64,000 bases of DNA, taken from Zasmidium citrigriseum. Lineage: Eukaryota > Ascomycota > Dothideomycetes > Mycosphaerellales > Mycosphaerellaceae. Positions within the stretch are counted from its first letter, which is position 1. Each line of letters starts with the position of its first letter. Below are positions 24,897 through 35,138 of this stretch, in pieces. The stretch covers positions 558,001-622,000 of the forward strand of contig NHNW01000016.1 of assembly GCA_002786025.1 (NCBI GenBank). Reading direction: 5' to 3'. The notes under the pieces were generated by a model. That model was not told the DNA's origin. It was given only the letters and a program-made list of their open reading frames with translations, and ran no database searches. The translations under genes and the position numbers were made by a program.

Positions 24897-25986
24897 TAAC
24901 AAACGAATCCCTAGACGATCTATAATAACCCCGCTCGGCTAGAAGGCGTATTCTCTCTATATACGCGCTACTTATATCTAAATAATATAGGCTATACCTT
25001 TCGCTATAGCTATATTCGGGAAACTAATCTTAGTTATTAAGACCGAATCTCTAGAGCTCTAGATAGAACGAAACTATATTCTCTAGCTACCGTCTACCCC
25101 TTATTTAGTATAGGAAACTCGCCGATAGCGAGTACGCGAAATTAAGGATCTAATTGAATGCTTAGAACGTAACCGGACTTAGCTACGCTATATTTAAGCT
25201 CGGGAAGAAGAAGCTGCCTAGTAGTTAGCCTAACCGATTCCTACGGACTTTAGAGAACGATACCGAATAGATGTAGTTAAACTACGCCTCGCCCGGCGTC
25301 GCCCTCGAACGCCTATTATCCGGCTTATATAGAGAGGCGCTAGGGATTAGCGCGATAATAATAGACACCTACGCTTTAATACCGATAAGATCGACGCCGA
25401 ACTATAACTACTATAAGAAGAGATCGAGCTATAGGAGACGATACTTACTAAGCATACTACTATAGGTAATATATAGAGACGTTAGATAGTAGATCTATAA
25501 TAGGAGCTAGAGGATCGGCGAAGACACCCTACCCCTAGATCTCGAGATTCTCGCCGCTTAATCTATCGGCTTAGGCATGCTAACGACTATACTAGACGGA
25601 CTCCTAGAACTGCTACTAGCCTACCCTTTATTATTAGAACTAGCTCGCGTATTCGATAAATCGATAGGCGTAAGATACTCCTTATTAATTCCCCCGACCC
25701 GTAATTAGTACTATTCTAGGTACTAGACTATCGATAGAGGGCTACGTTCCGAATAGTAGCTAGCTTAGATCCTCCTCTCCGATAATAACGCCCAGAGTTT
25801 AGCGCTATTCTAGACGATTAGATCTAAGTTCTTACCCCTACTCGACCCCGTAGGTACTCCCGCTACGAATAGGTATATACTAGGGATGTTCTAAGGATTG
25901 TAGGGAAGGCCTTTAACGGGGTACCTATTTTAGGCTAAATTAGAACGCCTATAGTTAAGTAGTTGGCCTTCGGATGTCGCTTTTAC
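24897..25986 (+). pseudogene. Accessory module C of the LTR element (unknown function)
   Basis: Broken plus-strand frame clearly related to module A: E-R-N-Y-I-L at 25,066-25,083, then an E-T-R-R-x-R-V-R region, then G-A-R-D-x-R-D and R-F-N-T-D-K-I-D at 25,372-25,395. At about 1.1 kb it is shorter than A and B. Unknown function. Confidence 0.5.
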
Positions 25987-26012
25987 GATCGCACCCCGCC
26001 AGGGTACGAACG
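25987..26012. repeat. Module-boundary palindrome, copy 6
   Basis: Core ATCGCACCCCGCCAGGGTAC. It lies between accessory modules C and D. Confidence 0.8.
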
Positions 26013-29000
26013 CCTAACCTCCCTAACTAGCTACCTATACGACTCTATAGGCTACGTATATATACGGGGACGATGCTACTATCGCCTCTCTCGCTTAAGA
26101 ACTAAACTAGACCCCCTCGCTTCCGGATTTACGATACTAGCTCTCGATATACCGCTATCCGATTAACTACTATATATAGTACGTATTATAGTATAGCTAG
26201 CTAGTTACGAGGTATCCGAACGCGTGGAACTTGTACGAGTAATTTAGAAGCGTAAATATTTATAGTTTGCTAAAGATGCCGCGTGTAACTATAGCGGCTT
26301 AGCCCGTAAAGCCGGCTACCGCTATAGGTACTTAAGCCCCCTTCTATTCCGCCAACCTCTTAACTTTAATAATACCAACAATACTACCGCCTTTAGTACC
26401 TCGAACCTTCCGACTTCTTCGAGCTCTTCCTCTATTAATAGTTCCACCCTTACCGACTTTACCGAATACCTACTAACAACCCTATTACCTTCTACCTACT
26501 CCGATACTATAGCGCGCTCTAGAGGCAGAGCGCTAATACCCGCCGTACTAACTAGCTCTAATCTAGCTAATAGTCTCGTAAAGCTAGGAGAGCTTAAGGT
26601 GTCGTAACTCCTTAGGTCTATAGACTATATTAGAGACTTCCGCGACCGCTAATTCCCCTTAGTTACCGACGACTCCCTAAGCGTACTTAACAAGAACTTG
26701 GATTAGCTTAGCGACTTCCTTAAGACTCTAAGCGACGAGAACAAGACTAACTTTACTAACTTTATCTACGTATGTACTAACTACTTTATCGAGAGGCGGT
26801 CTATTAGTATACTAGAAATAGTAGACCGTATTAAGAAAGCTACTAATGTAGCGCCTAATCGTCGCAAATATAAGGCGCTAGACAAAGCATTAATATAGGG
26901 AGAAAAGGCTCGTAATTGGTATATAGTATTAAGGAAGGCTATAGCTTCCTAGCTATCTTTGCCCCTTAAGCGTTACTTTATATAGTTCTTCCTCGACATT
27001 AGCGTACCGCCTTAACGACAGAAGGAATTTACTACCTTTATTCTTAGTTATAAGGATTGGAAGGTAGTCGCTCCTCGCATTAGTAAGGCCTTTGTTTAGA
27101 GACTTATAGATCGTAAAGGTAAGGGTAGCCTAAGTAACAACTATTAGGTCGAGTAGACTAATCTAGATACTATCGACGATAGTAAGAAGAAGCATCTTAT
27201 TAATACTATCGATCTTAACTTAGCGGAAGTGTAAGACTAGCTAACGAAGAATAACCTCGGACTATACTTAGAAGATTAGTTCCTTTACCTAGTCGATCCT
27301 CGTGTCCGGAAAGAGTTATAGATACCCGTACCTAATACTAGCTCCTTAAATTAGAGTAAGTAGCGAGGACCTCCTTCTACTAGCGGCCGTCCTCGAACTA
27401 ATACTAACCCTACTCCTCCTTCGATCTAGGAGAAAGCCGCTCTACCTTAATAAGGTCCTACTAGAAACCTACGCCCTTATACGAAGCTACCGCCTTTAAA
27501 CTTAGGATAGGGTTAGAATCCTCCTCGGCCTAGTTACTAGCGCTCTACATCTAATGCCTTACCTAACCGTCCAAAGAGCAACCCTACTTCTAGCTAAGTT
27601 ACGCCTACGTAATAATTACCTACTCCTCCTCGCTCTAGTAGCTATAGCCGAACTAACTCCGGTCTTCCTCGTACTAGATTAGGAAACCTTCCCTGATCTA
27701 GTTCTAGTAACTTCTCTCGTCCTACCTCTAGCACCTTTAGCAACTCCCCTACAGCATCTAATTATAGCGGTATATTACTACCTAATAATAAGAAGTCTTA
27801 GATCTATAATAAGTGCCTAGGATTCGTAGATGCTACCCTAATCGCTTAGATTAATTATGCTAATAAGAATAAGCCGAAGTTTACTAATAATTAAGTCTAG
27901 TAGTATCTTAAGGATTATAACAAGAACGGTAAGCGCTAATACGCGAGCCCGCTCTACTACGATTACTTACGGCTATTTATAAGTAGAATCCTAGGAATGC
28001 TAAACCGATAAGGTAACTACGCCGCTTTAACAAGCAAGGTTAGAGCTATAGTTACTACTAAAGACAATCTTAATAGGTTCCGCCGCTAGAACCCTAACTA
28101 GTTCGATATACTTTACCGCCCTAACGTCCCTTCTAATACCCTCGGTCCCTATCGCTTTATAGCCTAAACACATAATATACCTACGAGCTAGAAGATTCCT
28201 TTTCTAAACTTAGCCCTAGCTATATCGTATATAGTAGGCGAACTAAGTAAGGACAACTAGGAGAAGAACGGCAACCTTACCTTAAAAGGCCTCTTTAACT
28301 AGTAGGAGAGTCCCTTCTACGCTAAGAACCCTAGAAACAATCTAGCCTTAGCTAGGAACATAATCTACGACGTTACTATAGATAAGGTGCGGATATATCG
28401 ATAGTACTAGCGCTTAATTCGAGAGAAGTACAACCTAGGATAGGGACGTACTATAGTTTACGGATTAATTTAGTAGTTAATAAGGACTAACCCTATCTAC
28501 TACCTCCTCTATATACTACTACGCCCGGACTCTTACCCTACCCTTGTGTTATACTCCTACTATATTAAGGATTAATATAGGGCTAGTAGTACTAAGGAGA
28601 GCAATATAGGAGCTTAAGCCTTCCGCTACTTAGACTTTAACATCGAGCGTATATATACGCCTAAGGGTAGGTAGAATATAATATAGGGCTCGCTTACTCT
28701 TCTAGCCGAAGATACTAGTAACTATACTATTATTATTCCCGGTATATATAAGCGTAAGAAGTGGGATCCTTAGGTAAAGTTACTTAAGGACCGCCGAGGA
28801 CTACAATTTAAAGCTAAGATCGAAACTATCGATAAGAAGATATAGACACCTAAAGACGCTAAGAAGTACGACACTAACTAGAAGCCTGTTCTATACGGCA
28901 AGCTCGATATTCGAATTTCCATACCTTCTCTACTATACGGTGCCTAAAAGCAAACTAAGGAGCGAATTAACTTGTTCCCCTAGCTCGTTAAGGTGAACCC

Positions 29001-29550
29001 CTAGGGAGAAGCACTTAAGATTCCTAGCAGTAGTAGCTAGACTAATCTAAATGCGTCTTACCGCGATCTCGTAGCTCTAAAGGTAACACCTTCTAGATTC
29101 GCTAACATCTTCGGTAAGATCCCCTTCCGCTTTCCGGCTACGATTAAGATAGATTCAACTTAGCCTATTAGGGATGTATTAATTGCTTAGCGTCGGTAGT
29201 CCGATCCGATAGTTATTAATAACTAGTATAAGATATGCCGTATATTATAGGAGCACTATAACGCTAGACCGAACAACGCTAACTCTAGGTAGTTAATCTA
29301 GCTCCGTAAGTATCGCACTACGGCCGCGAACGAATTCTATAAGAAGTAGGCGGTCGTTTAGGGGATGGAGAAGAAGGCCTTCGGTAATAACTCCTACTTT
29401 AACAATAATAGGGACTTTAGTAGGTTGCCGTCTACTTTCGAGGTACCTATTCCTAAACTCCTAGAAGGCGAGGAGTTGTCTATCTTAGAAGGCAATTTTA
29501 TTAACGACGACGGTGTAGCTATAGATAAGGACGGGAATATACTAGAGTAA
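26013..29550 (+). pseudogene. Accessory module D: long ORF with dioxygenase-like region
   Basis: This is the longest extra module. The first half (26,400-27,250) is helical and charged; the middle (27,330-27,780) is Pro/Ser/Arg-rich and probably disordered. The third part (28,150-28,800) has an F-R-Y-L-D-F-N segment at 28,621-28,641 and a P-G-I-Y-K segment at 28,738-28,752, linked by a G-R-x-N-I-I-Q-G-S-L-like stretch. If both Tyr codons are RIP products of His, this gives H-x-D...H, the metal triad of Fe(II)/2-oxoglutarate dioxygenases; fungal proteins with this layout are known to me only as uncharacterised. The tail 29,365-29,550 is an open, acidic 61-codon piece. The family call is tentative. 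Confidence 0.4.
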
Positions 29551-29561
29551 GCTCTTTATCG

Positions 29562-29586
29562 TTCGCACCCCGCTAGGGTATAAACG
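29562..29586. repeat. Module-boundary palindrome, copy 7
   Basis: Left half CGTTCGCACCCC and right half GGGTATAAACG around GCTA. It follows the stop of module D and is the last copy before the 3' LTR. Confidence 0.8.
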
Positions 29587-29699
29587 CTATAGATAGTGCT
29601 ATAGATTAAGGTTTCTAATTAATGTTTTCCTTTGTTCTATGTTAGATTGCGTTTAATTTCTAGGCATGAAGGTGTAAGTCTACGGGTTAGACTTATAGT

Positions 29700-29710
29700 A
29701 AGGGAGGGAA
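29700..29710 (+). other. Polypurine tract
   Basis: AAGGGAGGGAA lies directly against the first base of the 3' LTR, the position of the plus-strand primer in LTR retrotransposons. Confidence 0.8.
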
Positions 29711-30068
29711 TATAGGCTAGCTAGCTAGCTTCTACGGCAAATGCCGAGGCTACTAGCGCCTACCTTTAACCTCCGAGCGGCGAGCACCTTTATTAGCATT
29801 ACGACACCTACTTTACATACGCACGACTAGCTTCTTGTACATTATGCGACATAGATAGATATAGTAAAATCCTATATAGTAAACTTCTTCTCTTCTTTTA
29901 TAGCTTCCTTCGGAAGTACCTCTATATATATAAATACCTCTACATATCCGAACCTGCTAATAGAGCTATATTACACCCTCTATTAAGATCTATCGCCTAT
30001 AACCCTTCTCCGGCTCCATTACCTACTTAGCGCACGTGGGTGGGTTAGTCTATAGGCGCCGGGTTATA
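29711..30068 (+). repeat. 3' LTR
   Basis: Same 358 bp as 12,852-13,209 with no indels. Differences from the 5' copy are transitions at CpA/TpG only. Confidence 0.9.
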
Positions 30069-30240
30069 CTAGCTTAGCTACGTTAGCTAGCTCGGCTATA
30101 TTAGCTAGCTCGACGGTAATAGGCTTAAGGGTACTACGACTAGTATAAGTAAACGACTTATAAATAATAGTAGTAGTAGCGGTAGTAATAATAATAGATA
30201 TAATAACGACCGCGCTAAGGGCGTATACTATATTACTACT

Positions 30241-30291
30241 AAAGAGAAGAAGAGAAGAAGAGAAGAAGAGAAGAAGAGAAGAAGAGAAGAA
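30241..30291 (+). repeat. 8-bp microsatellite (GAGAAGAA, about 6 copies)
   Basis: A purine-only tandem array just right of the LTR element. It has no CpA or TpG, so RIP could not change it. Confidence 0.9.
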
Positions 30292-30399
30292 GTAATAAAA
30301 CGAACTTATTTAAATACTAGCCTACGTTAATACTCCTCGTCTATCGAGTATTTTATACGCAATTATACTCGTTAAATATAAATCCTACTATCTATCTAC

Positions 30400-33300
30400 T
30401 AGTTAAACTATAGCGTATAAAACCTTCTACCTAGTTAAACTACCGCGTATAAAACCTTCTACTAGTTAGACTACTACTACGTATAAAACCTTTATACTAG
30501 GCGAAGGGATAACCTCTTAGTTATACCTAGAACTTACTCGATAATATATCCCCTACTCCGCCTAGTCCGCCTACTAAGCTAGCTCCGATTCTACTACTAC
30601 TACCGTTTTCTATTAGATCTATTATCGTTAACTCGATATACTCGTAGCTATCTATATCGATATATAGTAGGTAGATACTAGTAGAATCGTTATCGATAAT
30701 ACCCGTAGTAGTACTACTACGATTAGTACCTAAGATACGCTCGATAGTATTACTATCTAATAGATCCTCGATAATAGCGTCGTTACTACTAGTAGTAATA
30801 CGGCTAACTAGACGCTAGTTAGATATATTTAGCTTATTAATAGCGTCGACGAGTTCTACGGCTCTAAGAGACTAGATATCGTCTAATAGGCCGTTCTAGC
30901 CCTAGTCCTAGCTCTAACTAATAGTATAGTTCTACGGCTTAACGAGTCCCTTACTCTATAACTTCTCGGCTTATACGAAGACGTTACTTACTACCTTCTT
31001 CTCTATATAGTAGTTAGTCTCTACTAGACTAAGCGCTTTAAATATATCCCTTATTATACGGGCTAGCTTACGATTCTAAGAAATAAGCTCTATCGTAGCT
31101 ACGAGATTATAAGTTAAGTTACTATAAGCCTTAATATCGAGGGCGTAATCTAGGTTATATAGCTCGTTAAGCTTATTAGCCGCTAGTCTCCTACCCTTCT
31201 TACTAGTTAGATTAACGATTAAGCTATTTAGAATCGCCTCTCGGAGTAGCTTCTTCGAAGTAGTAAGTAGGTACTTTAGATATAGTATCTTATAGCTATA
31301 GTTTAGTATATTAGTACTAAAGAAGGCTAGAATTAAGTAGTCGATTATTCGGCTAATCTAGCTAGTATCTATCTTCCGCGTAGCTATATAGATAGTTATA
31401 GTATTCTCGATCTCCTTTATTATTCGGGCTATAGTAGTAAAGGCTAGATCCTCTACCTCTAGGCTAGCCTAACTTAATAGACCTACTTAGCTCGATAGAC
31501 TAGCGCTAGCCTACTTACTACGCTACGCTTCCTAAGTAAATACTTTCTAGTAGATATTCTCTATAATAGTAAAGTAGTCGAATAGCTTTAGCTTTAAGAT
31601 TACGCCCTTAATAATATTAATCTTACTAGAGCCGCCTTTACCGTTACTATCGTTAGCCTAGGTATCGTAAGTAGTAGCCGTAAAGTCGAGCTTACCTATA
31701 TCGACGAGCTCTTATATAAAGAGGGTACCTATACGAGAGTAATATATCTAGTTTAGGAGGTTATAAAGTAGGTAGTACTTTAGCTTATCTTTCGATAACC
31801 TCTAGATACCGAAGTAGCGAGTATCTTCCTTTAAAGAATAGGTAAGTAACTCTCTATTACTATTAGTACTATAGTACGTCTTTATAACTATCCTATAAAG
31901 GTTAACTTTAATATAGAAGAGTACTAGGTAGGGAACGATAAACTCCTTATAGTTATACGCCTTCTTACTTTTAATACTCTCTACCTTAACGCTTCGGTTA
32001 CGGTTAACTATTATCTAGTTACTAATAAAGATACGTAGTTCCTCCTAGAAGGCGTCGTCGTCTAGATCTAGCTTAAGGAAGTTCTAGAGGATATCGTTAT
32101 AGACCTCGTACGTACTAGTAATCGAAGATTCGTTATATATTAAGACTAGTAGAGAGATAATCTTAGTCTTCTTTAAGGGTTTAATCTTAATTTCTAGCTA
32201 GATAAAGCGCTCCTTCGTATTACTACCCTAGAATATCTTATAGAAGGTATAGTTAGTCTTCTTAAAGTTAAACTTCTTAAATAGCTCCTTAAGCTCCTTA
32301 CCGAATAGTACGTTAATAGCCTACTCTATATAGTATAAGGTCGTCTTCTTCTAGAACCTATTACCTAAGATAGATTTAATAATATCCCTTAGCGATAGGT
32401 ACTTCCTTAGATCGAGTATATCCTTAGTTAGTCTACCCTTAGGGATTAAGTTATAGATAGCGATATAGGAGGTTATTATATTCTACTACTTAGTACTACC
32501 GCTAATCTCCTAAACCCCCTTATAATTCTTAGATATATAGAAGTTATTATAGGTTAAGGTCTATTAGTAGCTTAACTTTATAATATCTATAATACGCTAG
32601 TAGTTAGCCTAAGCTATCTTCCTAGCTAGTCTCTATAGCGTATAGTATAAGCTATAGAGACCTATACTACTAAAGATATCGATAACCCTCCGCTTTATAC
32701 TAGATATATATAGCTATAGACTAAGGGACTTAGACTACTAAGACGATTTCTTTAAGGCGATAGACTATACTATAATCTAAGTTATCGTAGCGATACGCTT
32801 CTAGATCCTCTTATACTTATCGTTAGTAATACTCTTCTCTATATCCTTAGCGGTTACCTTATAATATAGTAGTAAGTACTAAAGTAGACGATACTACTTC
32901 GGAGCGGTCTCCTAGATAACCTCCTCTATCTTAGATAATATCTTCTTCTCGATAGCCTACTTAGGGTCGTATTTCTAGAAGAAGGGCTTCTATAGGCGTA
33001 TAAGGGCCTTTAACTTAGAGTAGAGTATCCGTATACTTATAAGCTATTCTCGTAGTATAGTACCTATTAACTTCTTTATATAGTTACGGTATATACGTAT
33101 ACCTAGCTCGCTAACCTATATCTCGATAAAGTCTAGTAGAGTAATATCCTTATCCCTTATAAGCTAGCGAATATCGATATACTTCTAAGGCCTTAACTTT
33201 AGAGACTTACGATTAGTCTTACGCTTACGAGGAGTCTTATAGGGAGTTAGAGTAGTAGTCGTAGTAGCGGTATCGTCGTTATCGTCGTCGTCGTTATTAT

Positions 33301-33950
33301 TATCTTTAGTCTTATAGTCCTTAGTATCTTCTTCTTCTTTATCTTAGTCGCTATCGTTATTACTACTACTTAGGCTACTATTAGACTCGCTCTTAAAATC
33401 GTCCTTATCTATCTCTTCTTATTCTTAATACGATATCGACTCGGCTACCTTACGTTAGAGACGGTTACGTTAATATAGTAATAGCTCCTTAGTAGCCTAA
33501 TCTTTAGTACCTTAATCCTAAGTACTCTAATCCTTATCGTTAGACTCCTCTTCTTCCTACTTACTCTACTACTACTAGGTCTCCTTACCTAGTATATTAA
33601 GGAAGCCTTCTAATATATTACTAAATAGCTTAGACTAGGGCTCTAGATTAGTAGCCGCGGCTCTAAGGGGATTATCTAGTAGCTTAGAGTCCTATTTAGT
33701 ACCTATAGGCGGCTAGTTAGGTATATTCTCGTCTTATACTATAGTTATAAACGATATATAGATAGACTCGAGTATCGTAGTAGTAGTTTAGTATTAATTT
33801 AGTATTAGTTTAGTAGGTTTAGTATAGCTAGCTCGAGCTTCTAGATATTAGACCTTCTAGATTACGAATTTAAGAGACGACTATACCTTAAACTTAGTAA
33901 GTAATACTAAAATAGGTTAGAAAGTATATCTAGATACCTTTTAGAGTAGT
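30400..33950 (-). pseudogene. RIP-inactivated DUF6589-like gene
   Basis: The minus strand carries a long dead frame. Starting from the right (about 33,900), the N-terminal part is acidic and Asp/Ser-rich (33,240-33,600), then basic. Around 32,630-32,700 is a block with R-R-V-I-D-I-F and G-L-Y-S-L-Y-Y-T, and at 31,200-31,440 a block with F-F-S-T-N-I-L-N-Y and a following L-L-T-T. This order and spacing resemble fungal DUF6589 proteins, which are common in repeat-rich regions and may be transposase-derived. Stops are everywhere. The C-terminal end near 30,400 is uncertain. Family call moderate. Confidence 0.45.
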
Positions 33951-34312
33951 TAGAGTACCTTACTATTACCGTCGATTTACTCTCTAAGTCTATATAGGAA
34001 GAAGAATAAGAATTAAGAGCTCGCGACTTATAGTAATATATTTAGACGCGTCTAGTTACCCTCTACTACGCGTCGTATAGGTAATTCTAGAAGGTTAGTA
34101 AATAGGTATATTTACTAGCCTATAGCTAGCTATAAATAGGCTTCTAAAGGAGGCTAGCGTTAGTCGTATAGTTATTATACTAATACGATTTTTATACTAT
34201 TAAACTCGTAATTAGCTACTCTATAGCCTCGAAGTATTACTACGTTAATACGACTAGTAGTTGTAGAAATCGTGTTTTGCGAGGAGCGTTTTGACTAAAG
34301 CTAACGTTTTGG

Positions 34313-34392
34313 CTTCAGACCCGCTGCGCAGGCCAAGGGGTGGTGGTGGAATTTGATTGGCTGGATTTAATGGCCCGTGCGCGGGTCTGAAG
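34313..34392. repeat. 11-bp inverted repeat at the RIP boundary
   Basis: CTTCAGACCCG at 34,313-34,323 and its exact reverse complement CGGGTCTGAAG at 34,382-34,392, with a 58 bp spacer. It lies just inside unmutated DNA next to the repeat compartment, and could be a hairpin, a tiny MITE or chance. Confidence 0.7.
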
Positions 34393-34472
34393 TTGGAGAT
34401 AGCGGAGATCTCGCATTTGCTCTGGGAGAGATGGCCTTTTCACCATTTGTCCTCACAGCCGGTCGTCTCATC

Positions 34473-35138
34473 TTAACTATCCTCTTCCTCCTCGTCGCCC
34501 GAGCCTTTGACTTCCTTTTTTGCCCCCCTCAATGCGTACCTTCTACTCCTCACAAAAGCGTTGCGTTTCTCCCTGCGAGAGTCCCTGTAGCGACGGCAAT
34601 CCCTCACAGAATGATCATGTGCCTTATGTGCCACATTCTTGTATTTCAAACACCAACTGCATGGCATCTCATTCATCACCTCAGGGTTCTCCCTCTCGAA
34701 CTTAGCATTTCCGGTTGGTAGATCGCGCTGACGGTGCTGGCGTCTGTCCTGGCGATCGGGGGAATCGGATCGGCCACGAATCCTCGAAAAGGCTGCAGAT
34801 GGTGGCGGCGGCTGGAGGATATCACCCAAGGCTGCTATAGATTCCATGACACGTCGATGTTGCGCAGTCATCTGCTCCTGCTTTTGAGCATCGGAGTCAG
34901 GTCTCTGCTCCATCTCTTGTCTCATCTGCTGCCCCATGGCCCACATTGCCGTGAGATACGACTCGAGATTACTTGGAGCCACACTCTCTTGCGACGGGAA
35001 TGGTGTTTCCATCTCGGTCATTGCAGCTGGCGCAGCGACAGCCGACCGCAGCACTGGCTGCATGGTGGGCGATTGTCGGTGTTGAGAGGCGGCCTCATAA
35101 CGTCCTCTTCCCTGTCGACAGGGCTTGCAAGAAGACAT
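34473..35138 (-). CDS. Hypothetical protein with C-x-W-C/H-x-H/D-C motif (221 aa)
   Basis: I do not recognise the family. It starts at an ATG followed by S-S-C-K-P-C. Residues 20-150 are low complexity with a Met/Gln-rich helical stretch (about 60-105) and a Pro/Arg-rich linker. A compact motif follows: C160-x-W-C163, then H174-x-H176, then D180-C181-x2-Y-R, a plausible zinc site. The tail is basic, then ends in an acidic E/D run. The same motif with the same internal spacing occurs in the gene at 36,180-37,157 on the same strand, so the two are probably diverged paralogues. Its stop lies about 80 bp from the inverted repeat at the RIP boundary. An upstream exon cannot be excluded. Confidence 0.55.
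   Translation of the reverse strand: MSSCKPCRQGRGRYEAASQHRQSPTMQPVLRSAVAAPAAMTEMETPFPSQESVAPSNLESYLTAMWAMGQQMRQEMEQRPDSDAQKQEQMTAQHRRVMESIAALGDILQPPPPSAAFSRIRGRSDSPDRQDRRQHRQRDLPTGNAKFERENPEVMNEMPCSWCLKYKNVAHKAHDHSVRDCRRYRDSRREKRNAFVRSRRYALRGAKKEVKGSGDEEEEDS

Larger units (their letters stand above)
12852..30068 (+). mobile_element. Giant Ty3/Gypsy-type LTR retrotransposon (17.2 kb), RIP-inactivated
   Basis: Two 358 bp direct repeats (12,852-13,209 and 29,711-30,068) bound 16.5 kb of internal DNA. A TGG-initial primer-binding site follows the left LTR and a purine run directly precedes the right LTR. Domain order is Gag, protease, RT, RNase H, integrase, which is the Gypsy order. Both ends are flanked by CTAG, a possible 4 bp target duplication, but the local DNA is full of CTAG so this is weak. 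After integrase come about 8 kb of additional coding modules, far more than the 5-8 kb total of an ordinary fungal Gypsy element. All frames are broken by RIP stops. The element could still be a composite of nested insertions, but no internal LTR pair or other element boundary was seen. Confidence 0.8.
30069..34258. mobile_element. RIP-saturated element remnant carrying the DUF6589-like gene
   Basis: Almost no CpA or TpG is present from 30,100 to 34,258, and the state ends within a few bases at 34,260. It is the right flank of the LTR insertion, so it was probably once contiguous with 9,191-12,851. No terminal repeats could be recognised after mutation. Confidence 0.55.

Noticed and set aside
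12852..30068. Two nested elements instead of one giant element
   Set aside because: No second LTR pair, polypurine tract or target duplication is visible inside, and the palindromes run through the whole internal region. Not excluded, only less likely.
30241..30291. CRISPR-like or regulatory array
   Set aside because: It is a simple purine microsatellite without spacers.
1..34258. Helitron (Pif1-type) origin of the helicase repeats
   Set aside because: The motif order with a DEVH-like motif II and SAT motif III fits RecQ/SF2, and no Rep domain was seen.
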